Source: Garcia nutans (lineage: Eukaryota > Streptophyta > Magnoliopsida > Malpighiales > Euphorbiaceae). From it: a stretch of 64,000 nucleotides of DNA. The notes beneath the pieces are model-generated. The model ran no database searches. It saw only the letters and a program-made list of their open reading frames with translations, and had not been told where the DNA came from. Of the stretch, positions 49,776 to 59,699 are shown in pieces. Made by a program: the position numbers and the translations under genes. Numbering within the stretch: the stretch's first letter is position 1; every line of letters begins with the position of its first letter. The stretch lies in the NCBI GenBank assembly GCA_947685225.1, contig CANTUV010000010.1, positions 2,542,001 to 2,606,000 of the forward strand. The letters run 5' to 3'.

Positions 49776-50095
49776 AATCACTATAACAAATAAGCCTCCT
49801 CTAAGAAACTTATATTCCTTGCCTGTATTGTTGCTTCTCAACTTGGAAAGCAAGTAATGATGATATAAATTACCACTAATTTCTATAAGCAATCGAGCAA
49901 TTTCAAAACACTTGAAATCAACCGGCGGCTCAGAATAATCACTATAACAAATAATCCACCTCTGGGAATCTTATATTCCTTGCTAGTATTGTTACTTCTC
50001 AACTTGGAAAGCAGGAAACCGTGATATAAATTATCACTAATTCATATAAGAAAAATAGCAATTTTAAAATATTTGAATTAATCGACGGCTCAGTA
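49776..50095. repeat. tandem duplication, two units of about 160 bp
   Basis: AATCACTATAACAAATAA begins both units (49776 and about 49936). Both continue through CTTATATTCCTTGC, TTCTCAACTTGGAAAGCA and GATATAAATTA to CGGCTCAG. The units differ by substitutions and small indels. The Copia element inserted 30 bp downstream. Confidence 0.85.
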
Positions 50096-50124
50096 TATCC
50101 ATCCTTCCACTGAATTTGTGAATG

Positions 50125-50129
50125 AATAT
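50125..50129. repeat. Copia target-site duplication, left
   Basis: AATAT, matching 54594-54598 outside the other LTR. Confidence 0.85.
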
Positions 50130-50234
50130 TAAAAGTGTATTATTCCGTGCCAACCTTCTTTACAATAGTACAGATATATATACTAACTAAACTAGGGTAA
50201 CAAACTAGGTAAATTACAAATATGTACACTATCA
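50130..50234 (-). repeat. 3' LTR of the young Copia
   Basis: Its minus-strand start TGATAGTGTACA directly follows the polypurine tract. The gag-pol stop codon TGA is the first three bases of the LTR. Confidence 0.92.
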
Positions 50235-53200
50235 CACCCCCTCAGTCTTAGGGGAAGAGGAATGAACACTGAGACTGGCTCGAAAATCTTCAAACAAAAC
50301 TCTAGGTAGTCCCTTTGTAAAAATGTCCGCAATTTGATACCTGGAAGGAACATGATGAACCCGTATCTCACCTGTACGAACTTTTTCGCGCACAAAATGT
50401 ATATCCATTTCAATGTGCTTGGTGCGTTGATGTTGAACCGGGTTGCCTGATAAATAAATGGCACTGACATTATCACAATAAACCAAAGTAGCTGTAGTAA
50501 TTGGGCAATGAAGCTCCAGGAGGAGATTTCGAAGCCAACAGGACTCGGAAACAACATTGGCGACCCCCCGGTATTCGGCTTCAGCACTAGATTTGGAAAT
50601 TGTGAGCTGCCGTTTGGAACTCCATGAAATCAAATTCAAACCTAGAAAAACACAATAACCTGAAGTGGACCGACGTGTATCAGGGCAGCCACCCCAGTCT
50701 GCATCAGTGTAAGAAACCAGTGAATGATCTGAAGATTTGGATAAATGCAAACCAAAATCAAGAGTCCATTTAATGTAGCGCAAAATTCGTTTCAGAGCAT
50801 TCATATGAGGGACAATTGGAGCATGCATGAAAAGACAAATCTGTTGAACTGCATAACAAATATCAGGTCTGGTGAATGTGAGGTATTGGAGAGCGCCTGC
50901 CAGCTGTCTATATTTGTGGGGATCCGAACACAAGTCACCTTTGTTGGCACTCATTTTACTAGTCAAATCAACAGGAGTAAGACTTGGTTTACAGTTTGTC
51001 ATACCTGCACGTTCTAAAATCTCAGAAGCATACTTGTGTTGCGAGAGAAACAAGCCAGATGATGTTCGGCTAACTGCAATACCCAAAAAATAATGGAGAT
51101 GTCCCAAATCTTTCATTGCAAATTCAGCGCTCAAACGAGCAATAATATCCTTGCGAAGAGCATCAGAGGAAGCTGTCAGAATGATATCATCAACATATAA
51201 TAAGATATAAGTGGTCGCAGTACCAGTACTGGAAATAAAGAGAGAATGATCCATTCGGCTTTGACTGAAACCAATGGAAGTGACATAATCAGTGAATCGC
51301 TGGTACCACGCCCTCGGCGCCTGCTTCAAGCCGTAAAGAGACTTTTTCAGTAAACAAACATGATTCGGGCGAGAGGCATCTTTGAACCCCAAGGGTTGAT
51401 GCATATAAACCGTTTCAGAGAGATTGCCATGGAGGAAGGCATTCTTGACATCTAACTGATGAATGGGCCAGGAGCGAGAAACAGCAAGACTGAGAATTGT
51501 TCTTATCGTGGCTGGTTTAACAACTGCCCTTTGTGTCCTGCCATCGCCTACAAGACGGGCTTTATGCCTCTCAAAAGTACCATCAGAATGCTTTTTATGT
51601 CGGAAAATCCACATAGATCTAATGACATTCACATTGGCAGGACGAGGAACCAACTCCCACGTCTTATTCTTAAGTAAAGCCGCAAATTCATCTTTCATAG
51701 CATTTTCCCAATTCAGGTCTTTAAGGGCGGAAATGGGATTGGTTGGTAGAGGGGAAATGGTAGGTGTGGTAACAACAAGAGACTGATGGTAACGAGAATT
51801 AGGTTTGAAAATTCCTGATTGACTCCTAGTGGTCATGCGAGTAGGAGCAGGTTGATGGGTGACGGTAGGAGGTATGACCGGTTGAGGCAGTGATGGCGAG
51901 GCTTGTAAAGGTGATGTTACTGGTGGAGTACTCGGTATAGTAGAATCAACAATAACATTATGAATTCTATAAATGTCTAATGGAGACAAAGACTCATTTA
52001 AAAAATCATAATGGGAAGAGGATGGTGGTAAGGAAAGGTTGGAAAAAGGAAATGTGCTCTCATCAAACCGAACATGACGACAATGAATTATTTTCTTGGT
52101 GATTAAATCATAACATTGATAACCTCGGTGATTAGAAGGATATCCCAAAAAAACACAGGGAGTGGACCTAGACTCAAGTTTATGAATTTGAGAAGATGGA
52201 AATAGTGGAAAACATAAGCAACCGAAGGTGCGAAGATGAGAATACACAGGATTAGTACGATAAAGGATTTGAGTTGGTGATTTATAATGAAGAAGTTTAG
52301 TAGGAAGAATATTAAGAGTATATGTAGCTACTGCTAAAGCATAATTCCAAAAAAATGAAGGAACGGAAGAGTGAAGTAATAGGGTGCGAATCATATTGTT
52401 AATGGTTTTAATTTTGCGTTCAGCCTTGCCGTTTTGAGAAGAGGTATATGGACAGGAAAAACGAAGAGTAATCCCATTATCTTGACAAAAATTTTTGAAT
52501 TTTGTGTTGTTATATTCACCTCCATTATCACATTGGAAGGATTTGATATTGGTATTGAATTGAGTACGAACAAACTTATAGAAAATTTCAAACACGTGAA
52601 ACACATGAGATTTATGTGAAATGGGAAAAGTCCATAAGAAATTAGTGAAATCATCAAGAAATAAAACATAATAGCGATGCCCAGATGAGCTAGGAACAGG
52701 AGAGGTCCACAAATCACTATGAATTAAATCAAAAGGTAAATAAGTAATAGAATTAGATTCATAAAAAGGAAGTTTGACAGACTTTCCAAGTTGACAGGAA
52801 TTGCAAAATGAAACTTTGTCCTTAGTACAAGAAATAAAATTATTATTCCTAAGCGACATGACAACATCTTTTCCTGGATGACCCAAGCGATTGTGCCACT
52901 GGTCGACTGAAATAGCAGTAAAAGAAGGCGAAGCTGAGAAGAGAGACAGACACGACGAATTGGTGATGGGATAGAGATCACCCGCACTATCACACCTCAA
53001 AAGGATGGTCCCCGTCGGATAGTCCTTCACAGAAAAACCAAATGGGTCAAACTCAACAGCAGTCATGTTATCAACTGTAAACTTACGAACAGAGACGAGA
53101 TTTTTAATGAGTTTAGGAGCATGGAGGACATGGTTAAGCTGTAAAGGAACTTTAGAACTAGGTAAAGATGCATGACCAACACCCTGAATTGGAATTTTGC

Positions 53201-54410
53201 TACCATTACCAACAAGAATACCATCATTACGACTTAATTTAGAATAAGAAGTGAGATTACCTGCATTTGCGGTCATGTGTAATGTAGCAGCACTGTCCAT
53301 AAACCAATTTTCTAGTGGTTGCTGCAACGATAAAGTAGACATGGCCTGGTCAAGGTCTGTGGGAGAGTAATCACCATAGGACGAGCCTGCACTGTAAAAA
53401 GATTGAGCCGGTCTTGCACCTAAAATGCCTGGCTGCCGAGGAGCAGAAGAAGATGGCCGAGGAGTCCAAGTTGGATAAGGACAAAGAGGAACAGTCCATT
53501 GAGGTTGTTGTGGGGCATAGGGATACCAATTTCCCCAAGACGGAAACACTGGCTGATAACTCCAGTTTTGCAGATTTAACCCACGACCAGAATTGCCTTG
53601 ATTGTTTCGACCACCCCCTGCACCAGAGCGGCCACGATGTCCATGAGAATTACGGCCACCACGTCCGCGTGGATTTTGTCGTCGTCCACCAGCAGTATGG
53701 GAAGACGAGTGATCGGTGTTAGCATTGGATGGAGAAGCAGATTCAGTGGAAGATTTAGCAAACATGGCAGAAACAGCCACCGATTCATGTTTTGCCCGTT
53801 CAGCCTTGGTTGTTTCTTCAAGAATCAGCATTGAACGAACCTGAGCAAATGTAGGCAATGGTGTTTTATTCTGAATCACAGTTACAAAGCTATCATATGC
53901 ATCTGGGAGTCCATTAAGCAAACGTAAAACCATTCTCTGATCTGTAACTGTGGAACCAACATTAGCCAATTGATCCGCAAGAACTTTCAAACGACGGGTG
54001 TAAGATTTGACGTCGGGAAAATTGCGAAGATGAGTATTCGTGAATTCTGTTTCAAGGTGTAGTGCCCGAGATGTTTTGTTATCTTGAAACAAATCAGCCA
54101 ATTGATTCCAGGCGTCCAAAGCAGAATCCTCCGAATTGAGAATGGTATTCAAAAGATCAGAAGAAATAGTGCCATAGATCCATTGTCGGACAATACTATC
54201 TATTCGGTCCCATTGAGCTTGTTCCAATGGAGTTTTTGGAGGCTCGGTTTCTGGTTTGGCAGAAATATGATCATAGGTTAATGTTGCTTTTGTGTGGAGG
54301 ATGAAAAGGGTAGCCCAATTATTGTATTGAGCAGATTCATATTCCAAAGTAAGGGGAATATGTGTTTTGATATTGGTAATGGTGGTTGCAGGGTGAATCT
54401 TGTCTGCCAT
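50232..54410 (-). CDS. Copia gag-pol polyprotein, open but with an RT gap
   Basis: 1392 aa from ATG 54410 (MADKIHPATT). The frame is open further upstream, through the primer site, but without reason to start there. Order: UBN2-type gag (YNNWATLFILHTKATLTYDH), an Arg/Gly-rich basic segment instead of a CCHC knuckle (RRQNPRGRGGRNSHGHRGRS), protease WFMDSAATLHMTA, pre-integrase HNRLGHP..CNSCQLGK, integrase core (DLIHSDLWTSP, FQCDNGGEYNN, NGKAERKIK), RT (QLDVKNAFLHGNL, ILLYVDDIILTAS) and RNase H (SYTDADWGGCPDTRRSTSGY, SSAEAEYRG). Between KARLVGDG and VVKPATIR the frame seems to lack about a dozen residues normally conserved in Copia RT, so RT activity is doubtful. No stop or frameshift is present. 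Confidence 0.92.
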   Translation of the reverse strand: MADKIHPATTITNIKTHIPLTLEYESAQYNNWATLFILHTKATLTYDHISAKPETEPPKTPLEQAQWDRIDSIVRQWIYGTISSDLLNTILNSEDSALDAWNQLADLFQDNKTSRALHLETEFTNTHLRNFPDVKSYTRRLKVLADQLANVGSTVTDQRMVLRLLNGLPDAYDSFVTVIQNKTPLPTFAQVRSMLILEETTKAERAKHESVAVSAMFAKSSTESASPSNANTDHSSSHTAGGRRQNPRGRGGRNSHGHRGRSGAGGGRNNQGNSGRGLNLQNWSYQPVFPSWGNWYPYAPQQPQWTVPLCPYPTWTPRPSSSAPRQPGILGARPAQSFYSAGSSYGDYSPTDLDQAMSTLSLQQPLENWFMDSAATLHMTANAGNLTSYSKLSRNDGILVGNGSKIPIQGVGHASLPSSKVPLQLNHVLHAPKLIKNLVSVRKFTVDNMTAVEFDPFGFSVKDYPTGTILLRCDSAGDLYPITNSSCLSLFSASPSFTAISVDQWHNRLGHPGKDVVMSLRNNNFISCTKDKVSFCNSCQLGKSVKLPFYESNSITYLPFDLIHSDLWTSPVPSSSGHRYYVLFLDDFTNFLWTFPISHKSHVFHVFEIFYKFVRTQFNTNIKSFQCDNGGEYNNTKFKNFCQDNGITLRFSCPYTSSQNGKAERKIKTINNMIRTLLLHSSVPSFFWNYALAVATYTLNILPTKLLHYKSPTQILYRTNPVYSHLRTFGCLCFPLFPSSQIHKLESRSTPCVFLGYPSNHRGYQCYDLITKKIIHCRHVRFDESTFPFSNLSLPPSSSHYDFLNESLSPLDIYRIHNVIVDSTIPSTPPVTSPLQASPSLPQPVIPPTVTHQPAPTRMTTRSQSGIFKPNSRYHQSLVVTTPTISPLPTNPISALKDLNWENAMKDEFAALLKNKTWELVPRPANVNVIRSMWIFRHKKHSDGTFERHKARLVGDGRTQRAVVKPATIRTILSLAVSRSWPIHQLDVKNAFLHGNLSETVYMHQPLGFKDASRPNHVCLLKKSLYGLKQAPRAWYQRFTDYVTSIGFSQSRMDHSLFISSTGTATTYILLYVDDIILTASSDALRKDIIARLSAEFAMKDLGHLHYFLGIAVSRTSSGLFLSQHKYASEILERAGMTNCKPSLTPVDLTSKMSANKGDLCSDPHKYRQLAGALQYLTFTRPDICYAVQQICLFMHAPIVPHMNALKRILRYIKWTLDFGLHLSKSSDHSLVSYTDADWGGCPDTRRSTSGYCVFLGLNLISWSSKRQLTISKSSAEAEYRGVANVVSESCWLRNLLLELHCPITTATLVYCDNVSAIYLSGNPVQHQRTKHIEMDIHFVREKVRTGEIRVHHVPSRYQIADIFTKGLPRVLFEDFRASLSVHSSSPKTEGV

Positions 54411-54476
54411 TGTTGAGAAGAATCGGCAGCAGGGAGATGAGAAAAGAAGAGGAAGAAAATATTTAATTTGGTGACG

Positions 54477-54488
54477 GCTCTGATACCA
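54477..54488 (-). promoter_or_regulatory. tRNA-iMet primer-binding site of the young Copia
   Basis: TGGTATCAGAGC on the minus strand, directly next to the inner end of the 5' LTR. This is the classic plant Copia primer site. Confidence 0.95.
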
Positions 54489-54593
54489 TAAAAGTGTATT
54501 ATTCCGTGCCAACCTTCTTTACAATAGTACAGATATATATACTAACTAAACTAGGGTAACAAACTAGGTAAATTACAAATATGTACACTATCA
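54489..54593 (-). repeat. 5' LTR of the young Copia
   Basis: Identical by eye to 50130-50234. It ends TTTTA against the primer site rather than the usual CA. It contains a TATATATA stretch that could serve as the promoter. Confidence 0.92.
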
Positions 54594-54872
54594 AATATCA
54601 CTTGATAACATCATTTTTTGTAACCACAAAATAAATTCACGTTTATGATTATATATGGATTACAATTTGTTATTCTATGGAGAAATCCTAAAAATCTAAA
54701 TGAATGGTAAGAGCAAATACCCATAGAAAAATAAAGTGAAAAACCACAAAAAAAAAAAAAAACAACATCATCCCAAATTCAAATTATATCCAGTTATTTC
54801 AAAGAATTAATTATCTAAACGAATTCATAAAATCTAACTAACAAGGCAATATATTGAAATGGTTTGACTTTA

Positions 54873-55394
54873 TCAAATTAGAAAAGAAATAGAAGAAAGA
54901 GAGGAGAGAATTACCTCAAAAAAAAAATTTTTTTTTTGAAGAAATGAATGGCAAGAGCAAATATGACGAAGGAAAGTTGTTGTATAAAGAAGAAGCATTC
55001 CATTTCTAATGAAATCCTCATTCTTGAATCTCGAACTATCTTCATCTAAGGTATTGAATAAAAAAATAGAACTGAAACTAGAATTGATATTAACACTGAA
55101 ACTGGAATTGAAAATCGAAATATTAACCCTCTTATTATGAATAGGAAATGGTTGGTTCAATAAAGATAACAAAGAGAGTTGTTGCTGGCTAAGCAAGTTA
55201 AGAGCTTGCAACTTTGCCTCGCTTATTCGACTGGAAACCAAATCAAGTCTAAAAATAGAGAAATTGGAGGAGAAAATATTTCTTTTACTGGCAGAGAAAT
55301 AAACGATGATGATTAATTGAGGAAGAAAAATGGCTAACAAGTAATAAGAGAGTGTATGATACACGTAGAATTGTGAGTGAGAATTAGAGTGCAA
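54873..55394 (-). other. unassigned 173-codon open frame, possibly a small membrane-protein gene
   Basis: An open minus-strand frame without an ATG at its upstream end (first codon TTG). It has a hydrophobic stretch (YYLLAIFLPQLIIIVYF) followed by a Ser/Leu-rich amphipathic part (RISEAKLQALNLLSQQQLSL) and further hydrophobic ends. The middle looks more protein-like than its AT-rich surroundings and includes ISEAKLQALNLLS with heptad-like spacing. I do not recognise the family. It could be one exon of a small gene, a gene remnant or a chance frame. Confidence 0.3.
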
Positions 55395-57503
55395 AGAGTA
55401 TATTAATTTTAATTTTAGTTTTGATAAATGTGTTAGGGGACGTGCACAAAGTATAAAATAATAATAAATTCTTTTTTATATGTACTAATATTTATTTATG
55501 TATTAAGCCAATGATTTAATGTGCAACTAATTTACTAAAATAGTAAATAAATTATAATTTGAAAACAAAAAGAAAATGAACATATCAATTTGGTATGGAG
55601 AGAGCATTACTATTATTCTTTAGGAAATAATACATGAAAAATTGCAATTTTTTTTTTTAATTTTTCTTGGTTTTTGGTTTAAAAAAATTACAATATGATT
55701 AAAAATTAGAAGATATAATGGTATAATTATTTGTTAAAGAAAATGATATGGATAATGTTTGTATAATTTCTTTCCAATAGTGGTTTGGGATTCCAATAAT
55801 TGCATATACTATATACTATATATAGCGATGAATATATATATATATATATATATATATTTTGAACTGATGATGAATATATTGTTGACCTAGTGCATAATAC
55901 ATTAATTATATTATTTGATTATTTTAGTAAAATTAATCATATATATATAAAATAAGGTACATTACATATATAAGGAGCAACATTTGCAGGTTGTCTTACC
56001 TGTGCCATGCAGGGACAGAAATGCTGTGGGTTCGGTGCCCAAACTGTTGCAAGTCTCGTCAGTTTCCATTATTTTCTCGCTGCTGATTTGTTGCTTTTTC
56101 TGGTCTGCATTATTAGGATTTTCAATTCGCAAAAAATCAAATTGAAACTAAATAAAGAAATGAGATTTGAAAAAAAATACAGAGAAGAAGATTTATGTGG
56201 TTAAACACAATTAAAAAGCTGCATTCAGTTGCGTGTTTATCTTTTTCAGATGATTATTTATTAAAAATTTCACTGTTGATTTTAGTCAGTAGATTGAGAT
56301 TCCAATCTCTTTTTCCAGTCCCAAATACCAGGAGAAATTAAAATTTTTTACTATTGATTTTAATTAAAAAGCTTTTAATAAAAATTACCTTAAAAATATT
56401 TTTAAATTTATTTACTTTTTTATGCTATTAAATATTCATTTTTTTTAATTTTTACTGTTTCAAAAATATGTATCTAATATATTAAAATTATACATACAAT
56501 ATAAAAATTGGATTTTTAGAAAAAATACTTTGTAATTTTTTAAATTACAAAATATTTAAAAAATAAAAAAATTATATAATTTTCTCCTTAAATAATGATA
56601 CCCCGCATGCACAATCCATAAAATTTTAAATAATCAAATTATGAACCTAAAAGGGCTTTTTACAAATTTGTAAGAAAAAACTCACAATATTATAATTTTC
56701 AGTCTAGATAATTTTTTTTTAAAATTTATCAAAATCAAATTATAATTTTAATAACTCCATATAATATATAGAAAGTATAATAAATTTATAATAATTTAAT
56801 AATAAATGTATAGAAGTAAATTATTATGAGTATAATAAATTTATAATAAACTAAATATACTTTTATAAAATAATAAAAAATTCTTAATAAAAAATTAAAA
56901 ATTTAAAAAATCTGAAAATGGGCATAATTTCTCCAAAATAAACTCATAATCCAAGGAAAAAATGGGCCGATTTGGACACAGAGCCCGTAAGCCCAAAATT
57001 ACAACATTATGCATAACTCTCAAATCATAATTCTCATTGGGATCCCCCACTGAATAAACTTCATTTTCAGAGTTATATATTTAAAATATATTAAAATAGT
57101 AAAATATTTTTTTAAAAAAATTAAAAGTAATATATAGTGTAGTTTTTTAATACAAATTATATGTGATATATCATATTTTTATATATGTATATTTCTATAT
57201 TATAATTATATAATGTCACGTACAAAATACATAATATCATAATATACAGTATAATATAGTATGTATAAAAATAATTTTTTTAATATAAAATATATATAAT
57301 ATTTTACTTTGCAGTATCCGAATTTATCCGGTCTCTAAACCAGCTCTGCTCCATACCCGTGTCATGGTCGTCCCTTCGGTAAACCCCTAGTAAATTAAAA
57401 ACATAAAAACGCTTTCTTTCAAAATCATTGAACAAAATTTAGACGCAACAGAGTGCAAAGTCTAGAATTCTGCAGTGGAAAGTTGCCATAGAAGCTAATT
57501 ACT
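55395..57503. other. intergenic DNA upstream of the EAF7-like gene
   Basis: Mostly AT-rich with a (TA)n run at about 55829-55857. A patch of normal composition at 55990-56120 has an open frame of 65 codons from ATG 56007, but I see no family match or splice context. The 250 bp before 57504 should hold the EAF7 promoter and leader. Confidence 0.4.
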
Positions 57504-59241
57504 ATGGAGGATGGTAATGGCAAAGAGAGAGAAGAGGAACAAGAAGGCATGTCTGTACACTCTCCATGTAAAGCTCCTCCCTCCTCTGCTTCTTCTTTCC
57601 CTAAGGTTTCTTTCTCTCCATGGTGTTCTAGATATATATATATATATATGTGTGTTTTTTTTTTCTTTTCTGCTTTGAGTTAACGATTTACGGTTTTGAT
57701 TTTATTTTTCTTTTTGGTCAATTAGGATCTATCACAGGTTGAATTGGAGCTTAGACTATTAGAAGCTCTTGAAATTTATCCTCCCGTCAAATTACGAGGC
57801 AGGTTCCTTTTGTAGTCCTCTTGAACTTTCAATTTTTTGTTATTATTTTTCGCTTAGACTATCAATTTGTTTTATTGATATATTCAACAATAACGACTGC
57901 TACATTACAAAGAAATTTTGTGCATATCTAGCAATTGGTGAATTGAAATTACTGATCGGGCAATTGAGAAATGGTATTTAAAGTTCAATTTTTTTCCTAT
58001 TATAGTGATGATTTATGTAGATTCATAACATGTCCAAACAAGCCAGATTCAAGAAATGTGGAATGTTGATTTAATTTTTATTTCTCTCAAGAGATCTAAA
58101 TTTAGAAGCTTGATTAATTACAGCTGGATTTATGAGGGTTGAGTTTTTTGTTTTTTTTAAGATGCTAAATGAATATGTTAATGCGGTTTATAGTCATCAG
58201 TTAATTTTTAATTCCAAAATCTGGATTTACTTGGTCCAAATCATGAAACTTTCCATTTTAAAGCTTTCCTATATTGTTTTTGAGAGTAGTAAGTACTGAA
58301 ATCTTTTTATCCTTTTTGCTCAACATTGGTTTAGGATTTAATCACCTTCCACAATTCATTTTTCATCTTCAAATTCTATATATTTATCTTACCCTTTAGT
58401 CCTTAATTTCCAGAGCTATTGTTTTCTTTTTTTTGAAAGCTAATCAGCCAACAAATTCTTTTCATGCAGGCATGCATCGCCACTTTGTTCTTTATGGTCT
58501 GATGGAATTCCTGCAGAGAAGGTTGTTTCTTGTTTGCCTTAGAACTTCATTTCCTCTTCACTTGTGCCAGGCTTTGGTGTATAAGTTTTTGTTAAACATT
58601 TATTTTATGATACATACTGTTAATACTTTGATGATTCTATTGCAGCTTTGATCGACACTTTTCTCCAGATGAGGTTTTGCAGTTGCTGGACCGTTTCTAC
58701 AACATAGAAATGCTGGTATTCAACAATTTTTTTTCCCCCTTTCAGCTTTTTTTTTTCTCATCTACAAAAAGCATGCTTGTGTGGTTAGATGATGGATGTA
58801 ATATGCTGCTGATGGAGAGCACCGCATTAGGAAACGATTAATTAGAATCACATGGTCAAACGTGTGTGTATATATTTATTTATCATAATCTGTCTAAAGT
58901 CGAATCTGGAAGAAAGAATTTGGAAAGTCTCATGGAATTTCTTTGTGTAGTAGTTGCTCTGAAGAATTGAACATGCACGTATATGGTTGCATGCTCAAGA
59001 GTCTTACAATTGAGCCAATTGATATCCCATTTTGATTGCCTTAAAACTCCATTCTCCTTTTTCTAATTTTGATCTTTGAATAACTTCTTTGTTCTCGTCT
59101 AAGAGAGCATATATTTGTGTATTTGTTGACATCTGGTGTATTTCTACTTAATTTCAGAAACCAGATGATGAAGAAACAGAAATCCTGAGTCATGAAGAAG
59201 ATTTTTCTTTGCCTCAAAGTTATTTTTTTAAGGAAGAGTAA
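57504..59241 (+). CDS. EAF7/MRGBP-like subunit of the NuA4 histone acetyltransferase complex
   Basis: Exons 57504-57605, 57726-57798, 58470-58521, 58646-58715 and 59158-59241 join to 381 nt (126 aa). The start MEDGNGKEREEEQEGMS is acidic and low-complexity. The conserved core, residues about 38-82, reads QVELELRLLEALEIYPPVKL, GMHRHFVLYGLMEFLQRS and FDRHFSPDEVLQLLDRFYNI. This is the CT20/EAF7 family signature. The C-terminus is acidic (HEEDFSLPQSYFFKEE). Known: EAF7/MRGBP links MRG15-type chromodomain proteins to NuA4/TIP60 and acts in the nucleus. Intron 2 appears to use a GC donor (GAG|GCAGGT), since the nearby GT would shift the frame. A downstream spliceable segment near 59310-59346 is either 3' UTR or an alternative C-terminus. 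It matches At1g26470 by my recollection. Confidence 0.88.
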
Positions 59242-59699
59242 TAACTCTCAAATTTTTTTTTATAACTTGCATTCAGTTCTAGACTTACTTGGTCCTGGTT
59301 ATGTTCTCAGAACGCTGACAAAACAAAGGGGCAAACTTGAGAGGAGGTAAGTATCACTTAGAATCTTAGAATTGTTATTCCAGCTGTAATTTTTCATCGG
59401 TGATTGCTTTCACTTGACCTTCCATTTTCTTATTTAGGAAGATAAATTTGTAAATATAAGTAGAGAAGTGTATGGTGCTCGGAGTTAATTAAGTGCTGCC
59501 ACTTTGTATGCAATCCTCTTATGAAGGGGAAAGTGATGTCTCTCTGTTTTTGCTTATATTTGCTCAGGAGTGTGTTAAGCACTTGTTCTGATATTTAAGC
59601 ATAAAGCACTTGTTTATGAAGGGATATTTATTTATTTTTTTAAATAAACATCACAGAAAATGATAATTCCTTGCCAATCTCAATTTTCTTCGTATACAG

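Larger units (their letters stand above)
50130..54593 (-). mobile_element. young Ty1/Copia retrotransposon with 105-bp LTRs
   Basis: Two 105-bp LTRs (50130-50234 and 54489-54593) appear identical base for base and are flanked by the 5-bp duplication AATAT. On the minus strand the 5' LTR is followed at once by TGGTATCAGAGC, the initiator-Met tRNA primer site. The 3' LTR is preceded by the polypurine tract GAGGGGGTG. One uninterrupted gag-pol frame fills the 4.46-kb element. Identical LTRs imply a very recent insertion, though 105 bp gives little power for dating. Small size, short LTRs and a gag without a zinc knuckle fit the Ale-like group of plant Copia; the lineage is my inference. Confidence 0.95.

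Noticed and set aside
56007..56204. 65-codon frame with hydrophobic segment (SLVSFHYFLAADLLLFLVCI)
   Set aside because: Short, with no splice partners and no known family. Kept only as a remark in the intergenic entry.
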